A stretch of 64,000 bases of DNA from Malaya genurostris (GCF_030247185.1 NC_080571.1:164830352-164894351); one strand, 5' to 3'; counted from the stretch's first letter, positions 1-12,198 are shown. Made by a program: numbers and translations. Notes: generated by a model not told the origin, from the sequence alone.

Positions 1-1336
1 GTACGGACTATAAAAAAGTTACGTTCAGTACGGACAGGGTTAGCCTAACCCGGCGACTTTGATTGGGTGTATATCGAGCTGTACTTTGTCAATTTGAATA
101 ATTTTTTTTTATTTTGTGTGAAATTGTCTCAAAAATATAATAGAGTTGTCAGATTAATCATTTAACTGATTGAAAAAAAATTATAATGAAAAATGTGAAC
201 GGGTCTTGAATTTTTTTTGTACAAAACGTTTTTTTTTTTTCAAAATGCTGTAACTTTTTGAAAAAAAAATATTAACACTGTATAACTCGCATTTGAAAGG
301 TAAAAAGTAGTTCTTACAAATGTCCATAACGGTTTTTTGATTTATTCCAAAAACTATATTTTTTTTGAAAAATGAAAATACGCGTTTTTTCGAGTTAGCG
401 AAAAAACGTTGTTTCGTTGATTTATGATGATAAAGGTTAAAATTAATTACTTTGAGCGTAAAAAAAATGTTTCTCAGATATTGTTGAGTAGTATCATATA
501 AATAAATACCAAACATAATTGTTAAAGGCGAATATTTATTATTAAAAAGTTACACAAGTCATGTTACATAATATTGCCGCACTCGCAGCACAGTTTCGCT
601 ACGGTATGAAGGGCGGCCGCGTTTGCGCGGCGGGGCGCCTCTCGAAGCAGCTGCTTCTTCTTCGCCTGACAATGGCTCTCCTTCAGATTCTGCGTCTGTT
701 TCAGAATCGTGAGAACTTTCCTCTTCCGCACCTACGGCGTCGTCGGTGTCACTGTCATTCTCTGTAACGCTGTCCTCCTCGTTTTCCTTGTACAACTCCT
801 CCAAAGCAGCAACGCTTCGAGTGATTCGACGCGTTGCCATGTTTTTAATGCGTGTTCTTTAACAAAAAATTACAAGAAACAAAATTTAATGAGTTATAAT
901 TCACTACGAGCAGCAAAGATTTCGATATAAGACGTACGTTCAAGTGATTGAGATCTACTACAATACTTCGCTTACACCATGTACAACGCGTTATTTTGAG
1001 GTTAGAATCTACAAAATTAAGTAAAGAGTACGTATTCTTACTTACCTTTTTATTCCTCAGCGGCAAACAGACGAAAATTAAAACTTAATTTTTTTGAAAA
1101 TTTTGGATTTTGTAACGTTCGATACGGACTGGGTGTACCACACCCGAGCACAATGTTTATATGTGTCTAGCTCGGACACAAAGCGGAGACTGACTCTGCC
1201 GCTTGAGCCTCTAATAGTGTGTACCTATAAGTTCCCCCCCCCCCCCTGTTCCGGACCCCCCTCGCCGACTTCTCTTCGTATGGCGCTTCTTTCAAATTTC
1301 GCTCGGGATCCGGTAACCCAGTCCGTACCCTGAGGG
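1..1336 (-). mobile_element. piggyBac-like TTAA element, deletion derivative, left end cut by window edge
   Basis: The right end reads CCCTGAGGG followed by TTAA at 1337-1340, the target site of piggyBac-superfamily elements. Read inward on the minus strand, that end is CCCTCAGGG then GTACGGACT. The window itself starts with gtacggacta, so it appears to begin a few bases inside the opposite terminal repeat. The heptamer TACGGAC also recurs subterminally near 30 and 1125. A minus-strand ORF at 559-840 resembles a transposase N-terminus, but no catalytic core follows; the 1-558 part is AT-rich and non-coding. The superfamily assignment rests on TTAA, the CCCT end and the acidic ORF; the missing left flank prevents checking the duplication. 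Confidence 0.55.
559..840 (-). pseudogene. acidic N-terminal fragment of a piggyBac-type transposase
   Basis: This 93-residue frame starts MATRRITRSVAALEEL and is dominated by Glu, Asp and Ser up to about residue 65. It then carries a basic PPRKRGRPS stretch that looks like an AT-hook. Acidic N-termini ahead of the DDE domain are usual in piggyBac transposases, which are normally 550-600 residues long. Here the frame stops after about 90 residues and no DDD core follows, so it cannot make a working transposase. It lies between TTAA-type ends. It could instead be a captured nuclear-protein exon, since low-complexity acidic sequence is weak evidence on its own. Confidence 0.4.
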
Positions 1337-1340
1337 TTAA

Positions 1341-1678
1341 ATATACTTTTATGAATGCGTTCGTGATGGAGAGTGACGAGTTGAGTTCGAATCTATTCTG
1401 AGTCGCATATGCATTTTATATAGCAAATCAGCAGAAAATTCTACTACAAACTACAACTGGTTGAAAAATGGGTCGTATACAGTATAGTGAAGGAAAATAT
1501 TGCATCTTTCGGTATACAAATATGGTTCTAAACAACAACATACAGAATTTTATTTCATTTTGGATTTGAATACTACAGTGAAAGGAACTAATAAAAAGCA
1601 GTGCCAGCTCCGTCTGAAGCACTAGAAGAAATTACTGGTTTTCAATAAAAGTTTACCGTGCAGTAGATAATAGGAACT
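1341..1678. other. unassigned AT-rich DNA
   Basis: No coding frame, repeat copy or RNA gene was recognised here. Short open frames on both strands have no recognisable motif. Confidence 0.5.
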
Positions 1679-1927
1679 GATATGTGCTTGACTACCACAA
1701 AACCGTCGTCCGGGTGCGAAAAAGGCAAGCAAGCGTGATGAATTTTTCTCACTGTTTACATAAGTTTTAGAAAACTATGTTTTTCAATTATTTATGGATT
1801 TCTCACGCTGTTGAAAATTTAATCACATATTCCTGATCATATTTCCGATAGCTTGTAGAAAAAATTATATTATTGGGTTGAGTACATCAAGAGATATTCG
1901 CGATAAAGTTCTGCCCATTCTTGTAAG
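1679..1927 (+). repeat. family A fragment (diverged)
   Basis: The order of blocks matches the right half of the family A copy at 23815-24826: a gatatgtgcttgactacc block, a gtcgtcc..gcgaaaaa block, a cctgatcatatttccgat block and a gatattcgcgataaagtt block ending in cccattctt. It lacks the terminal GTCGTATTCACGACAAAA motif, so it is truncated. Confidence 0.55.
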
Positions 1928-3340
1928 GGTCCTATGCCTAGAACCGCCAACCCGGGCGAAGTTGACATGGTGGTAGCCCTAAATTTTGCATATACATAAA
2001 CTAAGATGCATAAGAGAGATCTCAAAACCATACAGCGTTTCGTGATGAAAACAAACATCATATGTTGTTCGGCTTAAGTACGATTCACACGCTATATCAG
2101 GTGACAATCTAGGAATGGTAATGGAAAGGAGCTGTTTGTAACACTTGTTAAACACTATGTCATTTTTACGTCCGGAATGTGCATTCGTTCCAATAATGAA
2201 GGCTTTAAACAAATCGAAACTAAAGGCGAGGTTCCGTTAACGTTGACGGAAATTTATTGATCGTCTGAATCGTAAACTGAAAACTGATTGCTCGGTAATT
2301 TTTTGTTTGTTTGTTTTCCTTTGGTTAAAATTCTGGATTTTCGGAATCTAAAAAACAACACAAATTCACAAAAACGAATGAAGAAAAATAAATGTACCTC
2401 AATTCATTCGATGTACTCATCAAGATTTTTTTCGTTTGGGTCATAAAAAGACACTTACTGAAAATTTTAATAACTGTTTGACAGTTAGTTTTACGACAAT
2501 CAGTTTCCACAGAAGTTCGGTTACTGGAAGATAATTTTACCATACGAACAGTATGATTATTACCGTACTCGGCAACTATTCAGATTTACCGTATGAATTG
2601 TATACAAAATTAACAAAATTCTGTAATGAAAATTCACGTAAAATTGATCGTCTGGTAAAAATTTGCATAATTATTTTAAAATAAAACTCATGTACCAAAA
2701 TATCGGCCATTTCTATAGATTACCGAAATGTCTCGTCAAAAATATTACCGAACAAAGGAATAAATTCGTAGTGTGTACTGTTTTTTACTCTTAAATGTAC
2801 TGTACTTTAATTTGTACTGTATTTTTCCTGTAAAATGAACTGTACTTTTGACATAAAAAAAATTAAACAGACTTTTAAATGTTTATCACATTGAATTTCG
2901 ATTTATCGCAATACAAAACGTCAGAAAGAACAGTCCTAACACCTAGCGAATAAAAACACAAGCAAACAGTAAATAAACTTGTCTCTTCCTCTTCTTATCA
3001 TCGTGTTTATTTTATTATTCATTCTTGTTCACAGCGCGTCACCACAATTTTATTAAATTTCATTTATTTAAAACATAAAGAAAATTGTCTCCACCAAATA
3101 GGCAGAATACACCAAAACAAAATCATTGTCAAAAATATCCGATTCTCAAAAAACAAACTGAATATTTTTGCAAAATATTATAAATAATTCGTGCATTTTT
3201 TCATGTGAAACACATCTTTGTTTTCTATATAGGGTTGTGGATTAGAAATTGAAGTAGAAATGTGGTTCAACACTTACAGCTCACTCAGTTTAGTTTCCAT
3301 CAGTGATATTATTTCACCAATTGATTGGAAATATTTCTAC
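1928..3340. other. unassigned AT-rich DNA
   Basis: No gene, splice pattern or repeat shared with the rest of the window was recognised. The part from about 2540 to 2860 has a repetitive feel (recurring gtaccg, ccgaac and tgtactgt words) and may be an old transposon remnant. No claim is made beyond that. Confidence 0.4.
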
Positions 3341-3349
3341 GTATCGATT

Positions 3350-3820
3350 TGAATGTCCATAGCCATGAAATTATAGCTAACGTTTCAGTCCTACGTGTAG
3401 CATGCCAGAGGTAGGTTGTTGCTGGACAGCAAGACAGAAAGCGCTATAAAACGATTTGATCCTTCGATTGGTATGCTCTGATCTTGTGTCATGCGAGTTC
3501 GGATGAAATTTAATGTTATGTAGTTTTCGCCTGAGAAATTTGCAACTGCCCCAGGATAAATTTTTAGTGGTTAAGATTAGTTTCTAATTTATATAAGATG
3601 AACTAGATTAATAATGAGAAAAAGTTTATCGCTTCAATCGAAATAGCAGAATGGTTGTGATGGTAGGGAAATTTAACACTATAAAAATAACTACGTGCAT
3701 ACAAAACTTGAACACAAGCTTGGCGAAGATAAGCTTAAATATAGAAAACCGTATAACAAGTATGTACAAAGTTACAAGTGCATACATTTTTGATACTGAT
3801 GTATGTAACATGCACTCATT
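3350..3820 (+). repeat. family B, plus-orientation copy
   Basis: This stretch is the reverse complement of 25190-25640, with moderate divergence. Shared blocks include the gctaacgtttcagtcctacg segment, the lgatcttgtgtcatgc-like segment near 3480, the aatttatataagatgaact segment and the aacacaagcttggcgaaga segment. No coding frame or terminal inverted repeat was identified. It probably represents an old non-autonomous transposon. Confidence 0.55.
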
Positions 3821-4410
3821 TTTCTCGAAGATGGCTGAGCCGATTTTCATGAACTTAGATTCAAATGAATGTCTTATAACCCCACACAAAGTTCCTGAAT
3901 TTTTTTCTAATCCAACTTCTGGTTCCGGAACAGGGAGAAAATAGATAAAAATAAATTAAATAAAATAAGTGCATTTATTTTTCTCAGAGGCGGTTGAACC
4001 GATTCTTACAAACTTAGATTTTAATGAAAGTTACAGTTGTCCTTTACAAATTTCCTGAATTTTATTTCGATCCGACTTTCGGTTCCGGAGTTACAGTGTG
4101 ATCAATGAAAAAAATTATTACAATTACTTCCTCACTTTTCTCAGAGATGGCGTGTCCGATCTCAACAAACTTAGCTTCAAATGAAAGGTCTCGTAGTCTC
4201 ATACACAACTTTCAAATTTCATCCAGATCCGGCTTCCGAATCCGGCATTATAGGGTGATGTGTGTTAAAAATTGGATACCGTCACTTGAAGCGACGAAAC
4301 AAAACACGTAAAAAATTTCTAAGCTGACCTCGAAACTATGGCAATCGGTAGCCATTGTCAATAGACAACCAAACAACCCGATTACGGCTAAGCTGGTTCT
4401 CGGTTTCTGA
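3815..4410 (+). repeat. diverged family S satellite units
   Basis: About two copies of the ~330-bp family S unit, each with 'tttctcagagatggc..gaccgat', 'aacttagattcaaatgaa' and 'gacttccggttccgga' blocks in the same orientation as the array at 16330-18450. Divergence is much higher than in that array. The Juan-like LINE begins exactly where the last unit breaks off (about 4410), so the LINE or a later rearrangement interrupted it. Confidence 0.65.
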
Positions 4411-7400
4411 TTTTTTTTTTATTTTATTTATTTTGAGGAGCAGGGAAAAGCCAGATGGAGGTGAAATGTAGCAATATCTCTTTCTCCAGCAGGCATAAAG
4501 CCTCCTCATCTTTTGTATCAACAGATTACAATGATCCAACAGATACATTTACGTTTAAAACTAACAGTGAAAACTAACAGTTAAAGCTGAACCACTAACC
4601 CTATAGCTAGTTGATGACACAATATTACAGCATGACAGAACAGCTTCATTGAAAGGCGAGATAGAAGAGAAAAGTGGATACAGAGAGCGAATCGATTCAA
4701 TTGAAGATTGCATCGATTTTTGTCGCAATTTGCTTATAATATTATGTGACATTACATCTAATGATTCTATATTTGTGAGTCTGTATAACTCTTTTGTACT
4801 AAACCAGGAAGGACGCTTCAAAATCATTTTCAGAATTTTATTCTGAATCCTTTGAAGCGTTTTTTTTTTCTGGTGGAACAACAACTTGACCAAATTGGTA
4901 CTGCATAAAGCATGGATGGTCTGAAAATTTGTTTATAAATTAACAATTTGTTTTTTTAGACAAAGCATAGAATGCTTTGCAATTTCTGTTTATAAGAGGA
5001 TATAAACATTTAATATATTTGTTACACTTTGCCTGGATTCCTTCAATGTGATCCTTGAAAGTGAGTTTTTTGTCATACTTTAAACCTAAGTATTTAGCTT
5101 GATCAGACCATGTCAAATTCAAACCATTCAATTTGAGAATGTGATTATTGTTTGGTTTAAGAAAAGAAGCTGTTGGCTTGTGAGGAAAGATAATTAATTA
5201 CGTTTTTGCTGCATTTGGTTTAATTTTCCATTTTGACAGATAATCACTGAAAATATTTAAAATTCTTTGTAGGCGACTGCAGATCACTCTTAGATTTCTA
5301 CCTGTGGCTAACAGACTTGTGTCGTCACAGAATAGCGATTTCTGACAACCAACGGGTAGATTTGGAAGATCAGAAATGAAAATATTATACAAGATTGGAG
5401 CTACGCTCGAACCCTGCGGAACACCTGCTCGTACGGGTAGCAATTCAGATTTACAATTCTGATAGCTAACCTGAAGAGTACGATCAATTAAATGATTTTG
5501 AATCATTTTGATCAAATAAACAGGAAACTGGAAATCAGACATTTTCGCTATTATTCCTTTGTGCCAAACACTGTCGAATGCTTCTTCTATGTCTAGAAAA
5601 GCAAATCCAGTGGATAACCTAGAAGATTTATTTGCTTTTATCATGTTCGTAACTCTTACAAGTTGTTGAGTAGTTGAATGTTCATGACGAAATCCAAACT
5701 GCTCTGGTAGAAAAATTGAATTCTCAACAAGATAATTTTTTTCAAAAAGTTTACTAATTGATCGATAGCTCGATGTTTCTGCTGGATTTTTATCAGGGTT
5801 GAGACTAGGAATTACTTTAGCGTTTTTCCATCTTTTTGGGAAGTAAGCTAATGAAAAACACTTGTTGAAAATTTTAACTAGGAGTCTCAAGACAACATTG
5901 GGAAGATTTTTAATAAGAATATTAAAAATTATATCATTACCAGGAGCCTTCATGTTTTTAAGTTTCCTAATAATTGATTCAATTTCATCAAAATTCGTCT
6001 CAATAATGTCATCGTGTGATAACACTTGGGTTGAAATATGCTCATATTTCAATGAGACTTCATTTTCAATAGAACTCGCAACGTTCAAATTCAAATTGTG
6101 TACACTCTCGAACTGCTGAGCAAGTTTTTGAGCTTTTTCGCCATTTGTAAGAAGTATTGTATTTCCTTCCTGGAGAGCAGGAATTGGTTTCTGAGGTTTC
6201 TTAGGAACCTTAGAAAGTTTCCAGAAAGGTTTAGAATATGGTTTAATTTGTTCAACTTCTTTAGCGAAATTTTCATTTCGCAAAAAAGTAAATCTATGTT
6301 TAATTTCTTTTTGTAAATCCTTAACTATGTTTTTCATAGCAGGAACACGAGAACGTTGATATTGTCGTTGACGAACATTCTTCAACCGAATGAGCAGTTG
6401 AAGATTGTCATCGATGATAGGAGAATTTAACTTAGTTTGAGCTTTGGGAACTGAAAGATTTCTAGCTTCGATAAAATAAAGATTCAAATTATCAATTGCT
6501 GTAACGATGTCCGCAGTATTTTCTAAAATAGTTTCATGATCCACATGATTTTCAATGTGAGATCTGTAATCCAACCAATTAGCTCTATGATAGTTGTATA
6601 TAGAACTAACTGGATTAATTATAGCTACGTTGGAAAGTCTGAATGTTACTGGAAGATGATCTGAGTCAAAGTAAGCATGTGTAATCGGTTCACTACAAAT
6701 GTGACTTTGATCTGTTAGAACCAGATCAATTGCAGACGGGTTTTTCACGGAAGAGAAACAAGTTGGATTACTGGGATGAAAAACTGTGAAGTAACCAGCT
6801 GAGAGATGATTATGAAGTATTTTACCATTATTGTTATTTTGCCTACAATTCCACATGCTTAGCATTTAAGTCCCCTATTACGAAAAATTTCGGTCGATAT
6901 CTTGTGAGTTTTTGCAAATCGCCTTTAAAGAAATTTAATTGTTCGCCGGTGCATTGGAATGGCAAATATGCTCCAGCGATGAAATAAATTCCATGAATGG
7001 TTTCAACTTCGATTCCTAGGCTTTCAATAACTTTAGTATTGAAAGAAGGTAAAATTCGATGTATAATTTGCTGTTGGAGAAAAATGGCAACTCTACCACC
7101 CATTCCATTAACCTGTCAAATCGATGAACCACATAATGTGGATTACTTTTCAATTTGACATTTGGTTTAAGAAAAGTTTCTGTCACAATGGCAATATGAA
7201 TTTTGTGAACTTTGAGAAAATTATAAAATTCATCTTCACTCGATTTCAAAGATCGAGCATTCCAATTCAAAATATTCAAATAATTATTATTTAAATAATT
7301 ATTTAAATTGCCATCCGATTTGAAATGCTTCAAAAAGTGATGAAGTCGAATTCATTCGGATGATCATTTGAAAAAGTTGATCTTGTAGGTATATCATTTT

Positions 7401-8510
7401 ATTTTCAGTTATATCGCCTAAATCAACTTCATTTAAAGAAGCGAATGGCATTGAAGGAATATTTGTAGGTAGACTGCCATTAGAAAAAGGTGATATGGCC
7501 AATCTACCTATTAATAAATTGATTTCGTTAGAAGATGAACTGCAAGGCGGTCCTATGTTTTGATTATTTACAATAGAATAAATAGGTGGTAGATTTCTAC
7601 CTGTTATTCTAGCATAACAGGCATTAGAAGAAGATGATGACGAGGTCAATCTACCTGTCAGTAAATTGTTTTCGTTAGAAGACGAATTGGACGGCGTAAC
7701 TGTTTTTTGTTTTAAATTCGAAGAAATAGGTGCCTTAGAAGAATTAGGCGTGGCATTTGTAACGGTTTTTTGATTTTCAGGTATGTTCTGTAAATTTAGG
7801 GTCGTTGATTTGACTTGTTGTCTAAGCGAACGAGCGTTTAAAATTTTTACCCTGACAAGACATTTCAAATAATTAGATTTATGATTTCCATCGCAATTTG
7901 AACATGAAAATTTATCAGCGGTTTCATTCATTGGACAAACGTCTTTCGAATGCGATTTACCACAATTCAAACACCGTATATCCATATGACAATTTTTGGT
8001 TCCATGGCCGAAGCCTTGGCAACGACGACATTGCGTTAAGTTTGCAATACGATTATGCCGTTTATAATGTTCCCAATGAATTTCAATGTGGGAAATGGAA
8101 CGTACTTTTTCTAAAGTTTTCAAACTGTTTACATCACTTCGATTTAAGTGTATTAGGTAAAGTTCATGGGAAATTCCAGAGCGTGGTTTAGAAGTACCAT
8201 TCGCTCTTTTTTTTCATAAGTATTACTTGGGAAGGGGCAAAACCAAGCACTTCTTTTAGTTCATTTTTAATTTCATCACTACTTTGATCATTTGATAAGC
8301 CTTCAAGACAGCCTTGAAGGGTCTGTCTGATTTTATATCATATGAATAAAATTTTTGAAGTTTCTCGGACAAATATCGAATAAGACGTTCGTAATCTTCC
8401 AATCCATCAACCAAGACTCCACATTCGCCTTTTCGTCCGATTTGAAATGAGACTTTTACTTCCGGGAGAAAAGTAGAAAGCTCAGTAGGGAATGCTTTGA
8501 AGTCGGAAAT
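4411..8510 (-). mobile_element. Juan-like Jockey-clade LINE, copy 1 (5' truncated, decayed)
   Basis: A minus-strand non-LTR retrotransposon. From 5' to 3' it has an ORF1 with CCHC knuckles (about 8513-7299) and an ORF2 with endonuclease and reverse transcriptase (about 7333-4561). The 3' end near 4411 is A-rich with AATAAA-type signals on the minus strand. Its 5' end at 8510 breaks inside ORF1 when compared with the second copy at 54313-57190, which extends further and keeps the ORF1 start and a 5' UTR. Phrases such as RIQNKILKMILKRP and IEGIQAKCNKYIKCLYPLI are characteristic of the mosquito Juan family (recognised from knowledge, not from a search). ORF2 is split into at least five frames. 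Confidence 0.85.
4561..7333 (-). pseudogene. Juan-like ORF2: endonuclease-reverse transcriptase, frameshifted
   Basis: In the living element this protein nicks target DNA and copies the RNA at the nick. The endonuclease starts near 7290 with LNILNWNARSLKSSEDEF and continues with FVIGDLNAKH (near 6870) and DSDHLPVTFRLS (near 6650). The reverse transcriptase follows in the 6865-5198 frame: FLDIEEAFDSVWH, AGVPQGSSVAPILYNIF and the catalytic box LFCDDTS (Cys in place of the common Ala). The C-terminal region lies in separate frames at 4940-5131 and 4561-4893. Frame breaks near 7060, 6855, 5195 and 4920 make it non-functional. The start is taken from the short AUG-initiated frame overlapping the end of ORF1, as is common in Jockey-clade elements. 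Confidence 0.85.
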
Positions 8511-8513
8511 CAA
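7299..8513 (-). pseudogene. Juan-like ORF1 (gag-like, CCHC knuckles), truncated
   Basis: ORF1 proteins of this clade bind the element RNA. The 8123-7299 frame contains CRRCQGFGHGTKNC, CLNCGKSHSKDVC and CSNCDGNHKSNYLKC, a run of zinc knuckles typical of Jockey-clade gag. The 8513-8256 frame carries the preceding RNA-binding region (PEVKVSFQIGRKGECGVLVD). The two parts are in different frames, and the first ~100 residues seen in the second copy (56830-56474) are missing because the element is 5' truncated. A Ser/Asn-rich tail follows the knuckles. Confidence 0.8.
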
Positions 8514-8514
8514 A

Positions 8515-9005
8515 TTTCAACGAGAACTTGAAATTTCGAACATATCTGTAAATTGTTTTAGCTGTAACTTCTTCATTTTTCAAAAGGCACGGATGGGATA
8601 GCCATCAATCTGTAGATTTTAATAAGAGCTTTAAAATAAAAATTATCAAAAAATTATCGAAAGACTGATTTTTTTCATTCAAATTTTTTTGGTTCATTTT
8701 GAAATCATTGAGAAAAAAAAATCAAAATTTTTTTTCAGTGTATATTTTTCTTAGAGTTCCCAATCGATTCCCTACTACTTCTTCCTGAACGCCGTTTTTG
8801 TACAATTAACGGTTTCCGAGTTACAACGATTTGAGAAAGGCAATTTTTGTGAAATGCAAAAATACATACGCCCTTTTTAAAAATCAGTCGTGAGTCGGGT
8901 TGACCTCTCCATCGGTTCAAAACTTATGGTTTGCGATACTGAAGCCATGTGCAAAGTTTCATCCAAATCGGAGAAGGTCGAGTCTGATGATCTGCTAAGC
9001 ATTTC
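8515..9005 (+). repeat. family E unit(s)
   Basis: Shares with 29035-29815 a series of blocks: 'gtaacttcttcatttttcaaa', 'gccatcaatctgtag', 'attgagaaaaaaa..tc', 'cttcttcctgaacgcc' and, at the 3' side, 'atcagtcgtgagtcgg..ttgacctct' through 'gagtctgatgatctg'. After gatctg this copy continues ctaagcatttct, which is the uninterrupted form of the site where the LTR element at 29816-45040 is inserted. Confidence 0.7.
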
Positions 9006-9148
9006 TCTATACTCTCTCTTTTTGTCAATGAGACACGAAAATGCTTCGTATCTCTTCCTTTGGTTTTGTGGTGGTCATTCATGAGACAATAAAATAATGA
9101 ATATAAGGAAATGTGATTGGATTCTTTCATTGAGAATGCATGACAATT

Positions 9149-9400
9149 TTAAGCTCTGGTTAGAAGCTTCCAATGTATTTTCACAACTTTTTCTCCATCG
9201 TATTTTACAGTAAATTTTGCGCTATAAGTTCTAGACATCCCTGTATGATCATTTTCTTTTACTAACCATTCCTTATATTCTGCGTTATTCAACCATTCTT
9301 TTTGAAGCTTTGTATTGTGAAGCCTCTTTTTCTTGTTGATAATTCCGACATTTTCACCTGTTTCCGCTGAAACTACAAACTGCTTGAAGTCTGGATACTA
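9149..9400 (-). pseudogene. fragment resembling a BED/hAT-type zinc-finger N-terminus
   Basis: A minus-strand open stretch ending in TAA at 9149 reads KLQKEWLNNAEYKEWLVKEN followed, after about eleven residues, by SAKFTVKYDGEKVVKIH. The spacing resembles the start of BED-type or hAT transposase zinc fingers, in which a W-L pair precedes a C-x2-C, an 'F..K..G...V..H' segment and a final His. The two zinc-binding cysteines are not present, so if the relationship is real this is a dead fragment. No ATG was required for the call. It might also be a chance open frame. Confidence 0.3.
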
Positions 9401-9404
9401 GAAG

Positions 9405-10215
9405 AATGTTTGCAATGAAGATAGTTTGTTCAAATTTCGCATCTCACTCCGTGCAAATCCGAACACTTCAATACGAACAATGTTCCAATGTTGCACGCAT
9501 TCTCCGTGCAACAAATGGAACCGTTCAAGGAGAACGTCGATCTACGGAAATGACACTACTGAACGATCAACTGAAGTGACTGAAGAGTTCGTCCAGCCAA
9601 ACGTCCGGTGTTTTGACTGAAGCTCTAGAGCTCAGTTTGATCCGATTAACTGACAGTCCTTCAATTAATCGTTCAGTCCGTCAAAAATTCGAATAGAGCT
9701 TGAATTAAGTAGTATTTTTTGGATTGTCACTTGTCAAACAAATGGTTAAAAAATATTCGTTCGGCCCGACAGAATTTCGCTAGGCCCGGCAGACCGGCAA
9801 GTAGATCTAAGCCGAGTGAGGCCCGTGCAGGCCCTAGTAAAATTTGAGCCAAATCAAATAATACAAGAATTGCTCTATACAGACTAGGTTCCTCCAAAAA
9901 AACGTGTTTAAAAAAATCCACTTAATGTTCGAACAATATTTCAAAATTATGCTGTTTACTGATAAAAGCTCCTATGTTAACTTCATTAAAAAGAATTGCC
10001 ATTTTATTATTTCAATATGGCAGTACTGAACACAGCTGCTCAAGCTTGTTCGATTTGTTGGTGGGTGTCATCGTAAAGTAAAACTGTTTCATATTTTGTA
10101 TCGATATGGAGATGGTTAGAACTAGAATGAAAATTTTCCACCGTGAAAAAACAAATGGCGACCATTTTTCGAATTTCGACCATTTTTATTGCACTTTGAA
10201 TTGTTAAAATCTGTT
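9405..10215. other. unassigned DNA
   Basis: No gene or window-internal repeat recognised. A short GC-richer patch at about 9760-9840 (cggcccgacag, taggcccggcag, gaggcccg) stands out from the AT-rich surroundings but matches nothing else here. Confidence 0.4.
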
Positions 10216-10252
10216 TATCTTTCTCATATAGAAAGGTTATGCAATCACTTCG

Positions 10253-10497
10253 TCCTTGCGCGAAGAACCCAAGCGAAAGTAAAGAGTTTTCCGCGTTGAG
10301 AAAGCGTTTTGAGAAAACTTAAACTGTTTGTGGTAATCTCGCACTGTTCAAAATATTATCCTAAATTCCTGATCATATTGTTGATGAAATAGTGAAAAAA
10401 TTATAGTGCTGGAATTAATACAAGTCGAGATATTCACGATTAACTTCGGCCCATTCTTCCATACGGCTAGTACAGTAAGTCGTATTCACGACAAAAA
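10253..10497 (+). repeat. family A fragment inserted in a family S terminus
   Basis: Sequence from cgtccttgcgcgaagaaccc to gtaagtcgtattcacgac matches the right part of family A at 24545-24826. It is preceded by a piece of a family S 5' end (tttctcatatagaaagg, 10220-10252) and followed directly by a family S 3' end (cctgttttaatccacc), so two families abut at about 10498. Confidence 0.65.
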
Positions 10498-12198
10498 ACC
10501 TGTTTTAATCCACCTAGTGGTGTAATGATGCCTTTCTCATGTACATATAATATTGTGGTATTCTATTCAAAATTTTTCTCTTCGATTTATGAAAGAAACC
10601 AAGAGATTGTTTGTGCATTAACAAGTATAACATACAACATAAAATAGTGCTTTGATTGCGTAGGTCATCCTTAAGAAAACGAAGTGTGTTCACTATTATA
10701 TGCACTTCCGGCACCGGAACCCGAGAACCGGTATAATCAAAGTCGGTTCGTACGGCCACCAACTAACATGACATACAAACTCTACTAGTTTTTATTCGAA
10801 TTTTGAAGATTTTATACAATTTTGCCATCGCACTCTAAGTGACGATTAAAATGTTTGTTCTATCCGAAAATATGCAGTAATTTTTGGTAGGACCATAAAA
10901 CCTTTCAATTGACCCTAAGATTGGGAATAACGGTTTAGAGTCCAGTTTATAACATTTTTTACGGTTTTTGTTCCACCTGTTTAAGTAACGGTGTACAATA
11001 TTGAACACACTTTACCCTATAACTCAGAAACAGGAAATCGGATCCGGATGGAATTCAAGCCATCGCTGAGAAAAATGAGTGAGATCCATTTTGGTATATA
11101 TGATCACTATTTCCGGTACTTCCGGAACCGGATAACGGGAACCAGGATAGCCGGAATCGGTTTGTTTAGTTGCCTACTGATGATGACTATCGATTTGTGT
11201 AGTTTTTAGATCAATTTAGATTTTTTTTTTACGTTTTATGTTTCGCCGGTTTAAGTGACGGTGTACATTACTGAACACACTTTACCCTATAACTCCGGAA
11301 CCGGAAGACGAATCCGGATGAAATTCAGGAATTTAATATGGGACCGGAAGACCTTTCATTTGAATCTAAGCTTGTGCAAATCGGTCAAACCTTCGCCGAG
11401 AAAAGAGAGTGAGATCTATTTTGGTATATATGATCACTATTTCCGGTACTTTCGGAACCGGATACCGGGAATAAGGATAGCCGGAATCGGTTTGTTTAGT
11501 TGCCTACTGATGATGACTATCGATTTGTGTAGTTTTGAGACCAGTTTAGAAATTTTTTTACGTGATTTGTTTCGCCGGGTTAAGTGACGGTTTACAATAT
11601 TGAACACACTTTACATTATAACTCCGGAACCGGTAATCGGATCCGCATGAAATTCAGGTATTCTGTATGGGACTAGAAGACCTTTTATTTGAATTTAAGT
11701 TTGTGGAAATCGGTTAAACCATCGCCGAGAAAAGTGAGTGAGATCCATTTTGGTATATATGACCACTATTTCCGATACGTGCGGAACCGGATACCAGGAT
11801 AGCCGGAATCAGTTTGTTTAGTTGCCTACTGATGATGACTATCGTTTAAAATAGTTTTGAGACCAGTTAGAAATTTTTTTACGTTTTTTGTTTCGCCGGT
11901 TTAAGTGACGGTGTACAATATTGAACACACTTTACCCTATAACTCCGGAATCGGAAGTAGGATCCGGATGAAATTCAGGAATTCCGGATGAGACCGGAAG
12001 ACCTTTTATTTGAATCTAAGCTTGTGCACATCGGTCAAACTGAGAATAGTGAGTGAGATCAATTGTTGATTTTTTTATATGATCACTATTTCCGGTACTT
12101 CCGGAACCGGATACCGGGAACTAGGATAGCCGGGATCGCTTTGTTTAGTTGCCTACTGATGATAACTATCGATTTGTGTAGCTTTGAGACCAGTTAGA
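10497..12198 (-). mobile_element. family S element, minus orientation, fused head-to-head to the next
   Basis: Begins with the reverse complement of the family S 3' terminus (aacctgttttaatccacctag) and runs through about four ~330-bp units with motifs tttaccctataactcc, aaaccggataccggga and ggatagccgg. It ends near 12198, where the 5' terminus of an oppositely oriented family S copy begins. No coding function is evident. Confidence 0.7.
10980..12195 (-). repeat. tandem ~330-bp family S units (minus orientation)
   Basis: Recurring order: 'acgttttttgtttcgccggtt', 'gacggtgtacaatattgaac', 'tttaccctataactccgga', 'gatccggatgaaattcagg', 'gagtgagatcca', 'ccggaaccggataccgggaa'. Copies of the tttaccctataactcc-type word occur near 11010, 11280, 11610 and 11935, giving a period of about 270-330 bp. 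Confidence 0.8.

Noticed and set aside
10514..10762. 82-codon minus-strand frame repeated exactly at 12753-13001
   Set aside because: It covers a family S terminus that was duplicated; identity reflects the repeat, not a conserved protein.
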